Of a DNA stretch of 5,661 bases, positions 1-5,661 are shown piece by piece. A model generated the notes under the pieces. It worked only from the letters and a program-made list of their open reading frames with translations, ran no database searches and was not told the DNA's origin. Numbering within the stretch: position 1 is the first letter of the stretch; the number at the start of each line of letters is the position of its first letter. Origin of the DNA: Chloroflexota bacterium (GTDB taxonomy: Bacteria > Chloroflexota > Anaerolineae > 4572-78 > J111); assembly GCA_003695455.1 (NCBI GenBank), contig RFJF01000338.1, forward strand, positions 1-5,661, written 5' to 3'. A program made the position numbers and the translations under genes.

Positions 1-1062
1 GTAGAAGAAGCCGCCCCCACCGAAGAACCGGCTGCCGAAGCCGCCCCCACCGAAGCCCCGGCTGAAACCACCGAAGAAACCGCTGCCCCCGCGGAACAAG
101 CGGGCCAAAGCACCCTGGATATTGTGAGAGAACGCGGCGTTCTCAAATGTGGCGGTAACGCCAATGTTCCCGGTTTTGGCTACCTTGACCCGGACACCAA
201 CGAATTTGCCGGCTTTGACATTGACTACTGCCGCGCCGTAGCCGCCGCCGTTCTGGGCGATGCCGATGCCATTGAAGTTCGCGCCACTACCGGCTCTGAC
301 CGCTTCCCGGTTCTGCAATCCGGTGAAATTGATATGTTGAGCCGTAACACCACCTGGACCATCAGCCGCGATACATCGCTGGGCTTTAACTTTGCCCCCA
401 CCACCTTCTATGATGGGCAGGGCATGATGGTGCGCAAAGACAGCGGCATTGAAAGCCTGGAAGACCTTGAAGGCGCCACCATTTGCGTGCAGCAGGGGAC
501 CACCACAGAAAAGAACCTGGCCGACGTAATGCGCGCGCTGGGTGTTAACTACGAGCCGGTTGTGCTGGCCGATGCCCCCTCAACGCTGGCCGCTTACGAT
601 GAAGGCCGCTGCGATGGCTTTACCACCGACAAATCCGGTCTGGTTTCCAACCAAACGCTGCTGGCCGACCCCAGCGCCCACGTTATTTTGCCCGAAACCA
701 TGTCAAAAGAGCCGCTTGGCCCGCTGGTTCGCCACGGCGACGACCAGTGGTTTGACATTGTAAAATGGGTTACCTTTGGCACCATGCAGGCTGAAGAACT
801 GGGCATTACCTCTGAAAACGTTGAAGAAATGGCCGCCACCAGCGAAGACCCGGTAGTCCGCAACCTGCTGGGTGTTGAAGGCGACCTGGGCCAGGGTCTG
901 GGTCTGGACAATGACTTTATGGTCAAAGTAATTAAGCAAGTAGGCAACTACGGCGAAATTTACGACCGCCACCTGGGCCCCGATACCGTCTTTAATCTGG
1001 AACGCGGTATGAACGCACTTTGGACTGACGGCGGGTTACTTTACTCCCCGCCCTTCCGCTAA
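1..1062 (+). CDS. aapJ: General L-amino acid ABC transporter, substrate-binding protein AapJ (5'-truncated)
   Basis: Extracytoplasmic receptor that binds L-amino acids and delivers them to the AapQ/AapM permease. The reading frame is open from base 1, so the gene begins upstream; 353 residues are visible and the signal peptide or lipobox is missing. Residues 1-38 are a Glu/Ala/Pro/Thr-rich linker, typical of tethered binding lipoproteins. The binding domain follows, from about residue 39 (STLDIVRERGVLKCGG). Family hallmarks are FDIDYCRAVAAAV (72-84), SRNTTWTISRDT (114-125), YDGQGMMVRK (137-146), VQQGTTTE (163-170), CDGFTTDKSG (204-213), KEPLGPLVRHGDDQWFDIVKW (about 236-256) and the C-terminal NALWTDGG and YSPPFR. 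Four cysteines (50, 77, 162, 204) match the positions expected in AapJ; C162 and C204 lie in lobe 2 and probably form a disulfide. Lobe 2 spans about 137-244. The GTG at 124 is an internal valine, not a start, because the linker and domain onset precede it. The gene heads the aapJQMP cluster. Specificity within amino acids cannot be told from sequence alone. Confidence 0.96.
   Translation, partial: VEEAAPTEEPAAEAAPTEAPAETTEETAAPAEQAGQSTLDIVRERGVLKCGGNANVPGFGYLDPDTNEFAGFDIDYCRAVAAAVLGDADAIEVRATTGSDRFPVLQSGEIDMLSRNTTWTISRDTSLGFNFAPTTFYDGQGMMVRKDSGIESLEDLEGATICVQQGTTTEKNLADVMRALGVNYEPVVLADAPSTLAAYDEGRCDGFTTDKSGLVSNQTLLADPSAHVILPETMSKEPLGPLVRHGDDQWFDIVKWVTFGTMQAEELGITSENVEEMAATSEDPVVRNLLGVEGDLGQGLGLDNDFMVKVIKQVGNYGEIYDRHLGPDTVFNLERGMNALWTDGGLLYSPPFR
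7..66 (+). repeat. 30-bp tandem duplication in the AapJ linker
   Basis: Two adjacent 30-base units (7-36 and 37-66) share an exact 19-base core (7-25 and 37-55) and encode EAAPTEEPAA followed by EAAPTEAPAE. The unit is in frame and lies in the acidic, proline-rich tether upstream of the binding domain. It probably arose by slippage. Further copies could exist upstream of the window. Confidence 0.85.
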
Positions 1063-1080
1063 AGCCAGGCTTTAAATCCA

Positions 1081-1116
1081 CCCAGCCCGACGCCACACTT
1101 GTCGGGCTGGGTTTTT
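1081..1116 (+). terminator. Rho-independent terminator between aapJ and aapQ
   Basis: A perfect 11-bp GC-rich stem (CCCAGCCCGAC at 1081-1091 with GTCGGGCTGGG at 1101-1111) has a 9-nt loop and is followed directly by five T residues (1112-1116). It begins 18 nt after the aapJ stop codon. The downstream genes have no convincing promoter of their own in the gap. The element therefore probably acts as a partial terminator, or as a 3'-end stabiliser of aapJ mRNA, which would raise the ratio of binding protein to permease. That role is inferred from similar arrangements in other binding-protein operons. Confidence 0.88.
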
Positions 1117-1180
1117 AATACCATTCGGTGTTGGACCACAAACAGGTCCCTATGACCCTCAATCCATAGCACAAGTCAAA

Positions 1181-1189
1181 GAGGAGAGG
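1181..1189 (+). promoter_or_regulatory. Ribosome binding site of aapQ
   Basis: The purine run GAGGAGAGG contains AGGAG, placed 8 nt before the ATG at 1195. This supports 1195 as the start. The nearby GTG at 1191 is in another frame. Confidence 0.85.
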
Positions 1190-1194
1190 CGTGA

Positions 1195-2877
1195 ATGGCC
1201 ACAACGTCACCAAATTTAAAAGCTGAAGCAAGAATACCCCTGTGGCGGGATGTTCGTGTGCTGGCTGTGATTGGTCAATTGATTGCGCTGGTACTGGTGC
1301 TGGCCGGCATTGGTTGGCTGGTGAACAACTTTCTGGAAAATGCCGAAACGCAAGGGCTGAAAATCGGGTTCGATTTTTTGAATACCACAGCCGCCTTTGA
1401 TATTTCAGAAGGTATTGATTATCAGGCCACAGATACCTTTGGCCGCGCCCTGTGGGTAGGCATTGTCAATACCATTCGGGTATCATTTTTGGGTATTATT
1501 CTTACAACCCTGCTGGGTACCATACTGGGTATTGCCCGCCTCTCCAGTAACTGGCTTATCAGCAAAATTGCCACCATTTACATTGAAATTATCAGAAACG
1601 TACCGTTGTTGGTGCTGTTATTTTTTCTCTACTTTGCCGTTATTCTCAAACTTCCGGCCGTTAAAGACAGCATTCAGCCATTTGGATTACCCATCTTTCT
1701 AAATCAGCGAGGAATTACCTTATCCGGCCTGGAACCCACCGTGGGTTTTCCGGTGTGGCTGGCCTTTGTTGTCCTGGCCCTCATTCTGGTAATGGCCTTG
1801 TGGACTATTCAAAGCCGTGCAGAAGAAAGAACCGGCCAACCCAGTAACAAACTGGCTACCGCAGTTGTTGCATTCTTGCTGGTGATTGGCGCCGGCTGGT
1901 ATGTAACCAGCGCCTTCATCTCTGATCAAGCATTTATGGCCGTTGCTTCCCGCAATATTGATCGATACGAAGATTTTGAAGCCATTTACATGTTGCGAGT
2001 AGACGATGATGCGTTAAAAGACACCGGTATGAACGCGCAATTAATCGACTCGCTAAAAACCCCCGAAGATGTTCTAAACTTGCAAGGTGAACTTGCCCAG
2101 CAAATTTCTCAGGCTGACGCCGCCGGAGAAGATACCAGCGTTCTGAGCAGTCAGCTTGATATTTTAAAGGATGCCAGCATCACTGTGTGTGGTGTAGAAA
2201 ATTCAGTGGGCATTGTAAACGCGGCCAGCCAGCTCCGGCGTAAAAGCATTCAGGTAAAAGTTAAAGATGAAAACAGCATCGCTAAAGCCGGAAAAAACTA
2301 TGCCAGTGGCGATTGTGATGTGCTGGCTGGCACCGGTTCAGAATTGGCCGCAGAACGCGCTCTGCTGGACGACCCGCAAGCGCATGAAATTATTTCAACC
2401 CCTATATCACCGCTGGTAGTCAACACACCGGCACCCGCCGGGTTTAACATTCAGGGCGGCAACAAACTTTCTCCGGAATTTGCGGCGCTGCTGGCCGGGC
2501 TGGTTATCTACACCAGCGCCTTTGCCGCCGAAATTGTACGGGCCGGCATTCTGGCGGTATCAAAAGGCCAATCAGAAGCGGCGCGGGCGCTGGGCCTGAC
2601 CGAGGGACAGCGGTTGCGGTTGATTGTGTTGCCGCAGGCTATGCGGGTAATTATTCCGCCCATGACCAGTCAATATTTGAACCTGACCAAAAACTCCAGT
2701 CTGGCTGTTGCCATTGCCTTTCCTGATTTGGTGGCAGTGGGTAATACGGTTATGAACCAATCCGGTTTTGCGGTTCAGGTGATTCTGGTCTTTATAGCCT
2801 CTTACCTCACGCTGAGCCTTTCAATCTCGGCATTTCTGAACTGGTACAACAAAAAAGTAGCGCTGGTGGAGCGGTAG
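1195..2877 (+). CDS. aapQ: General L-amino acid ABC transporter permease AapQ with a large extracytoplasmic insertion
   Basis: One of two membrane subunits forming the amino acid channel with AapM. It has 560 residues; family members are usually near 400. Predicted membrane segments lie at about 23-44, 88-112, 130-152, 183-204, 220-241, 427-450, 480-517 (uncertain) and 524-548. AapQ hallmarks are GFDFLNTTAAFDIS (58-71), the RNVPLLVLLFF region (134-144), FLNQRGI (168-174), GFNIQGG (416-422), EIVRAGILAVSKGQSEAA (446-463) and SQYLNLTKNSSLAVAIAFPDL (about 492-512). The EAA loop that contacts the ATPase is at 460-482, with E461, G467 and LPQA (479-482). The C-terminus NWYNKKVALVER matches the family. 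The extra length lies almost entirely at 243-410, in the extracytoplasmic loop between the fifth and sixth membrane segments, and resembles lobe 2 of a binding protein (separate entry). The ATG is supported by a good ribosome binding site. The stop is 3 nt before aapM. Confidence 0.94.
   Translation: MATTSPNLKAEARIPLWRDVRVLAVIGQLIALVLVLAGIGWLVNNFLENAETQGLKIGFDFLNTTAAFDISEGIDYQATDTFGRALWVGIVNTIRVSFLGIILTTLLGTILGIARLSSNWLISKIATIYIEIIRNVPLLVLLFFLYFAVILKLPAVKDSIQPFGLPIFLNQRGITLSGLEPTVGFPVWLAFVVLALILVMALWTIQSRAEERTGQPSNKLATAVVAFLLVIGAGWYVTSAFISDQAFMAVASRNIDRYEDFEAIYMLRVDDDALKDTGMNAQLIDSLKTPEDVLNLQGELAQQISQADAAGEDTSVLSSQLDILKDASITVCGVENSVGIVNAASQLRRKSIQVKVKDENSIAKAGKNYASGDCDVLAGTGSELAAERALLDDPQAHEIISTPISPLVVNTPAPAGFNIQGGNKLSPEFAALLAGLVIYTSAFAAEIVRAGILAVSKGQSEAARALGLTEGQRLRLIVLPQAMRVIIPPMTSQYLNLTKNSSLAVAIAFPDLVAVGNTVMNQSGFAVQVILVFIASYLTLSLSISAFLNWYNKKVALVER
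1921..2424 (+). other. Binding-protein lobe-2-like domain inserted in AapQ (residues 243-410)
   Basis: This segment replaces a loop that is only about a dozen residues in ordinary AapQ proteins as I recall them. AapQ residues 330-399 align without gaps to AapJ residues 160-229 of this window, with about 18 of 70 identical by hand count. Shared points are T330, C332, Y369-x-x-G-x-C374-D, S382, L384, LL390-391, DP393-394, AH396-397 and I399. C332 and C374 are 42 residues apart, exactly as C162 and C204 in AapJ, and I see no other cysteine in AapQ. The ends also fit hinge-crossing strands: FEAIYMLRVD (261-270) resembles YDGQGMMVRKD, and ISPLVV (404-409) resembles LGPLVR. Residues 271-326 hold an extra, mostly polar helical stretch. 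The positive-inside pattern places the domain on the same side as AapJ. Homology to lobe 2 is inferred by eye; the function is unknown. Confidence 0.75.
2868..2871 (+). promoter_or_regulatory. Ribosome binding site of aapM inside the end of aapQ
   Basis: GGAG lies 9 nt before the aapM ATG at 2881 and within the last codons of aapQ, whose stop is at 2875-2877. The arrangement suggests translational coupling of the two permease genes. Confidence 0.65.
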
Positions 2878-2880
2878 ACA

Positions 2881-4503
2881 ATGGCAACCTTATCTCATAC
2901 ACAAGATACATCCTTAACAACATCAAACAGGTTTGAGTTGGATATTCCGGAGTATTTTAGAAATACGGTATTCAACAGCATATGGCGCGTTGTGTTTGCC
3001 ATTCTGATGGTTGCCGCAAACATAATAATTATTCGCGCTACATTTACGGCCAAACCGGTTGGTCTCTCATTTTTTCTGGCGCCCAATGGTGTTGTTACCC
3101 CCCTGGGGAACGCAATTCTCTTCCTGACAAACGGGGCTTTACTGACCAGTATTATTGTAATTTTGTGGCTTGTTGGTTTGGTTGCCGTTGTTATTAGTGC
3201 GGGCCGGCATCACTGGCCCGGCCCTACACAATGGCTAAAAGACAGCCTTTACACTGGCCCGTTTGGGGCCATGGTCACGTTGGCAGGGGTTACTCTAATT
3301 GTGTTTGCCATTCGTGGCTTGTTATCCTGGGCCGTTTTTGGGGCGTTGTTCTCAACTAACCCCGATGCAGTCAAGCTATTGAAAGATGTAACCCCCGGCG
3401 CAATTTGGGGGGTGATCGGTGCCAACACAAAATTGTTCTCTGTGGGGCAGTTCCCATCTGAACAAATCTGGCGGGTTTGGGCATCGTTGGGGATTGTGCT
3501 GTTGCTGGCCGCCCTCAGCCTGTTGGCCTGGAATTTTAGCTCTCCGCTAAAAGCCTTTCGCAAAGTGCTGGTATGGCTCTGGTTATTATCGCTCCCGGCT
3601 ATTCTCTGGTTGCTGTACGGCTTGCCCGGTATGGAAACTGTGCCAACGCTGCGTTGGGGCGGCTTTTTGCTAACGGTTGTACTGTCGGTGGTGGGCGTTG
3701 TTGTTTCGTTCCCTATTGGTTTAATGCTGGCGCTTGGTCGTCGCAGCGAAGTACGCGGCGTACCCTATTTGTGGATGTATGGCGCAGGTCTGCTGTTTAT
3801 TTTCTGGGGAGTTGCCGGCTTTCCGTCAGAACCGGTAACCCTGAACATTCCGGTACTATTCCGGGACCCCCCAATCTGGGTTGTTACATTGTCACCGGTA
3901 GCTTACGCACTGCTTCAGGCCATCTTTATTGTTGGCATTTTCTGGTCCATTGGATACTTTTTGGGCGGCAATATCATCAAGGCATTCTCCGTGGCATACA
4001 TTGAAATGATCCGCGGTGTGCCACTCATTACCGTACTTTTTATGGCCCAAATTCTGCTCCCCATCTTCTTGCCCAAAGACGTTGAAATTGATAACCTGTT
4101 GCGGGTTACCGTTGGGATTATTCTGTTCAGTGCCGCCTACCTGGCAGAAAATGTACGGGGCGGGTTACAAGCCATCCCCAAAGGGCAATATGAGGCCGCT
4201 ATGGCTGTTGGCCTGAGCAATGCCCAATCTATGCGGCTCATTATTCTGCCCCAGGCCCTGCGACTGGTCATTCCTGCTATTGTAGGCCAATTTATCAGCC
4301 TGTTCAAAGACACATCGCTGGTGTCAATTGTGGGGTTGCTTGACCTGCTCAAAATTGCCCAGGTAGTTGTAGCCCAACCCGACTGGTTGGGCCTGCAGCG
4401 AGAAACCTATGCATTTGTAGCGCTTGTTTACTGGATATTTTCCTTTGCAATGTCACGCACCAGCCAGCGACTCGAGAAGAAACTCGGCGTTGGTCAATAC
4501 TAG
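2881..4503 (+). CDS. aapM: General L-amino acid ABC transporter permease AapM with extra membrane hairpins
   Basis: Second channel subunit, expected to pair with AapQ. It has 540 residues, against about 380 for typical AapM. Family hallmarks are the WGVIGANTKLFSVGQFPSEQ region (176-195) followed by IWRVW, FPIGLMLALGRRSE (277-290), AYIEMIRGVPLITVLFMAQ (372-390), LFSAAYLAENVRGGLQAIPKG (about 415-435), the EAA loop YEAAMAVGLSNAQSMRLIILPQ (437-458) and LFKDTSLVSIVGLLDLL (474-490). The C-terminus LEKKLGVG is also typical. Membrane segments are predicted at about 32-53, 86-107, 127-157, 198-217, 228-247, 260-285, 296-314, 337-362, 372-397 and several more through 525. Two additions explain the length: a hairpin at 86-157 before the conserved extracytoplasmic motif, and about 75 residues at 290-364 inside the core. 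The start at 2881 follows aapQ by 3 nt. Overlapping frames on both strands look like shadows. Confidence 0.94.
   Translation: MATLSHTQDTSLTTSNRFELDIPEYFRNTVFNSIWRVVFAILMVAANIIIIRATFTAKPVGLSFFLAPNGVVTPLGNAILFLTNGALLTSIIVILWLVGLVAVVISAGRHHWPGPTQWLKDSLYTGPFGAMVTLAGVTLIVFAIRGLLSWAVFGALFSTNPDAVKLLKDVTPGAIWGVIGANTKLFSVGQFPSEQIWRVWASLGIVLLLAALSLLAWNFSSPLKAFRKVLVWLWLLSLPAILWLLYGLPGMETVPTLRWGGFLLTVVLSVVGVVVSFPIGLMLALGRRSEVRGVPYLWMYGAGLLFIFWGVAGFPSEPVTLNIPVLFRDPPIWVVTLSPVAYALLQAIFIVGIFWSIGYFLGGNIIKAFSVAYIEMIRGVPLITVLFMAQILLPIFLPKDVEIDNLLRVTVGIILFSAAYLAENVRGGLQAIPKGQYEAAMAVGLSNAQSMRLIILPQALRLVIPAIVGQFISLFKDTSLVSIVGLLDLLKIAQVVVAQPDWLGLQRETYAFVALVYWIFSFAMSRTSQRLEKKLGVGQY
3748..3972 (+). other. Two-helix insertion within the AapM transport core (residues 290-364)
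   Basis: In ordinary AapM the end of one core helix (LALGRRS) is followed within about 10 residues by the next (…IEFIRGVPLITVLF). Here about 75 residues intervene. They contain two hydrophobic segments, about 296-314 (LWMYGAGLLFIFWGVAGF) and 337-362 (ending IFWSIGYFLGG), joined by a roughly 20-residue loop with several prolines. A pair of helices keeps the downstream topology unchanged, so the core could remain functional. The comparison is with family sequences as remembered, not a computed alignment. Confidence 0.65.
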
Positions 4504-4508
4504 AGGAG
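4504..4508 (+). promoter_or_regulatory. Ribosome binding site of aapP
   Basis: AGGAG directly follows the aapM stop (4501-4503) and lies 7 nt before the ATG at 4516, supporting that start. Confidence 0.85.
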
Positions 4509-4515
4509 TTGAGAA

Positions 4516-5262
4516 ATGTTATCAGACAATGACATAATTATCTGTGAAGAAGTACATAAATGGTATGGCGAGTACCACGCCCTGCGCGGCGTTTCAACCA
4601 CAGTTAAAGAGGGCGAGGTGGTGGTCATTATTGGCCCGTCTGGTTCCGGCAAATCCACCTGGATTCGTACCATCAACCGCCTGGAAGAACACCAAAAAGG
4701 GCGCATTATTGTTGACGGCACAGAACTGAACAACGACCTGCGCAACATTCAGGAAATCCGCCGCGAGGTGGGCATGGTGTTTCAGCAGTTCAACCTCTTT
4801 CCGCACCTGACCGTAATGCAAAACATTACCCTGGCCCCCATTAACGTGCGCAAATGGAGTCGTGACCGCGCCGAAGAAGAAGCAATGAAACAGCTTGAGC
4901 GGGTAAAAATTCCGGAACAGGCTAACAAATACCCGGGGCAGCTTTCTGGTGGACAGCAGCAGCGGGTGGCTATTGCCCGCGCGCTGGCAATGCAGCCCAA
5001 AATTATGCTGTTTGATGAGCCAACCTCGGCGCTGGACCCGGAAATGATTAAAGAGGTACTTGACGCCATGCAGGAACTGGCCGAGTCCGGGATGACCATT
5101 ATGGCTGTTACCCACGAAATGGGCTTTGCCAAAAACGTAGCCAACCGGGTAATTTTCTTTGACCAGGGTAACATTGTTGAAGAAAAACCTCCTCAACAAT
5201 TCTTTGACAACCCCGAAGAGGAACGCACCAAGTTGTTCCTTAACCAAATTCTGCACCACTAG
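4516..5262 (+). CDS. aapP: General L-amino acid ABC transporter ATP-binding protein AapP
   Basis: Cytoplasmic ATPase subunit of the importer, expected to work as a homodimer on the EAA loops of AapQ and AapM. It has 248 residues, normal for the polar amino acid ATPase family (GlnQ/HisP/AapP). All nucleotide-binding motifs are intact: aromatic Y17 (HKWYG) for the adenine ring, Walker [10 protein letters not shown] (40-48), Q-loop [12 protein letters not shown] (89-100), signature LSGGQQQR (143-150), Walker B IMLFDEPT (163-170) with E168, D-loop SALDPE (171-176) and switch H200 in AVTHEMGFA. The C-terminus ([21 protein letters not shown]) is typical of the amino acid branch. There is no added regulatory domain, unlike the enlarged permeases. 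It lies 12 nt after aapM and ends the operon, followed by a strong terminator. Assignment to aapP rather than glnQ rests on the aapJQM context. Confidence 0.97.
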   Translation: MLSDNDIIICEEVHKWYGEYHALRGVSTTVKEGEVVVIIGPSGSGKSTWIRTINRLEEHQKGRIIVDGTELNNDLRNIQEIRREVGMVFQQFNLFPHLTVMQNITLAPINVRKWSRDRAEEEAMKQLERVKIPEQANKYPGQLSGGQQQRVAIARALAMQPKIMLFDEPTSALDPEMIKEVLDAMQELAESGMTIMAVTHEMGFAKNVANRVIFFDQGNIVEEKPPQQFFDNPEEERTKLFLNQILHH

Positions 5263-5284
5263 ACGTATTCAGATTTACCGAATC

Positions 5285-5326
5285 AAAAAAGACCTTGCCG
5301 GCAAAAACGTCCGCAAGGTCTTTTTT
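5285..5326. terminator. Bidirectional intrinsic terminator between aapP and the aminotransferase gene
   Basis: A GC-containing stem (GACCTTGC at 5291-5298 with GCAAGGTC at 5313-5320) is extended by six A residues on the left (5285-5290) and a run of eight T residues on the right (5321-5328). This gives a 14-bp stem with a 14-nt loop. The T run ends the + strand operon; the A run provides a U tract for transcripts arriving on the - strand. The element lies 22 nt past the aapP stop and 15 nt past the end of the convergent gene, so both probably use it. Confidence 0.9.
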
Positions 5327-5341
5327 TTGTCAAATTGCACT

Positions 5342-5661
5342 CTACCGGCGTTGCAGAACCGATTGAATGGCCGCGTCAATTATTTCAATCCCCTCCGCGG
5401 CTTGCTCGTGGCTGAGCATCAACGGTGGCATAAAGCGAATGGTGCTGGCGCCGCAGGGCAGCAACAACAAACCGTTGTGGTAGGCTTCGTGAATCAGGTC
5501 TGCCACAAACTGTTTGGCCGGTTTTTTAGTGGCACGGTCTTCTACAAACTCCATGCCAATCATCAGCCCCTTGCCGCGCACATCACCGATGACCGGATAC
5601 TTTTCGGCCAGCCGGCGCATTTCGGCCAGCAGGTAGCCCCCCACCTCGGCGGCGTTGGCCA
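5342..5661 (-). CDS. Class-III (PLP-dependent) aminotransferase, C-terminal part only
   Basis: The C-terminal 105 residues of an aminotransferase whose start lies beyond the right edge. The frame continues through the last complete codons (ANAAE before VGGYLLAEM), so the GTG at 5644 is an internal valine. Family signatures are the KYPVIGDVRGKGLMIGMEFVED region, in which the GDVRGKGLMIG turn is characteristic, then GLLLLPCGASTIRFMPPLMLS. The Arg in STIRFMPPL corresponds to the carboxylate-binding arginine of the class-III fold. The catalytic lysine and PLP-binding residues are not in the window. The closest relatives I can recall are 4-aminobutyrate, acetylornithine and ornithine type enzymes, and the GLLLLPCG pattern leans toward the GabT-like group. 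It converges on the aap operon and shares its terminator. A link to use of the imported amino acids is plausible but unproven. Confidence 0.88.
   Translation of the reverse strand, partial: ANAAEVGGYLLAEMRRLAEKYPVIGDVRGKGLMIGMEFVEDRATKKPAKQFVADLIHEAYHNGLLLLPCGASTIRFMPPLMLSHEQAAEGIEIIDAAIQSVLQRR

Noticed and set aside
124..126. GTG as the start of the binding-protein gene
   Set aside because: The frame is open back to base 1 and encodes a linker typical of this receptor class plus the first residues of the domain (STLDI). The gene starts upstream of the window.
1061..1073. Palindrome AAAGCC-A-GGCTTT at the aapJ stop codon
   Set aside because: The loop is too short for a stable hairpin and there is no T run; the real terminator is the next inverted repeat.
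1131..1156. Possible promoter before aapQ (TTGGAC with TATGAC)
   Set aside because: The spacing is only 14 nt and both boxes match poorly, so no promoter is claimed.
1117..1481. Repeated 12-mer AATACCATTCGG at 1117-1128 and inside aapQ at about 1469-1480
   Set aside because: A single short match, one copy within coding sequence; consistent with chance and with no flanking similarity.
3249..3563. Antisense open frame (104 codons) opposite aapM
   Set aside because: It lies wholly within a well-supported membrane protein gene and shows no family features; other short overlapping frames in 1463-1929, 2572-3197 and 3573-4352 were rejected for the same reason.
4594..5259. Long antisense open frame (221 codons) opposite aapP
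   Set aside because: It mirrors a highly conserved ATPase gene, has no recognisable domain and no clear ribosome binding site. It reflects codon bias on the sense strand.
5642..5644. GTG as the start of the minus-strand gene
   Set aside because: The frame continues to the window edge with residues that fit the aminotransferase family, and the catalytic lysine region must lie further upstream.

Overview
The window holds nearly all of a general L-amino acid ABC importer operon of the AapJQMP type (HAAT/PAAT family, as in Rhizobium aap and E. coli yhdWXYZ). All four genes are on the + strand in canonical order. The 3' end of a convergent class-III aminotransferase gene lies at the right edge. 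The probable source is a Chloroflexota (Anaerolineae-like) bacterium. This rests on the long Glu/Ala/Pro/Thr linker before the binding-protein domain, the moderate GC content and the unusual permease architecture. The family calls are firm, but the phylum is an inference from style, not proof.

Layout: 1-1062, substrate-binding protein AapJ, cut at its 5' end, so the signal peptide or lipobox is outside the window; 1081-1116, a strong intrinsic terminator between AapJ and the rest; 1195-2877, permease AapQ; 2881-4503, permease AapM, 3 nt after the AapQ stop; 4516-5262, ATPase AapP; 5285-5326, a symmetric terminator serving both converging transcripts; 5342-5661 on the minus strand, the C-terminal part of a PLP-dependent class-III aminotransferase. 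No stretch over 300 bases lacks a gene. The longest gap is 132 nt (1063-1194), and it holds the terminator, two weak inverted repeats and the aapQ ribosome binding site.

How it works: AapJ captures amino acids outside the membrane and docks on the AapQ/AapM heterodimer. AapP, presumably as a dimer, powers import through the EAA loops of both permeases. The internal terminator would make aapJ mRNA more abundant than permease/ATPase mRNA, giving an excess of binding protein.

The most unusual content is in the permeases. Both are about 150 residues longer than the usual family length. In AapQ, the extracytoplasmic loop before the conserved TMD core carries an extra domain of about 170 residues. 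Its second half aligns without gaps to lobe 2 of the AapJ encoded next door, including two cysteines 42 residues apart, which are the only cysteines in AapQ. It looks like a single half of a periplasmic binding protein embedded in the permease, with the amino-acid-contacting residues lost. AapM carries two extra transmembrane hairpins, one near the N-terminus and one inserted inside the transport core between the 'LALGRRS' and 'IEMIRGVPLITVLF' motifs. Together they suggest a remodelled Aap transporter with a built-in docking or regulatory module.
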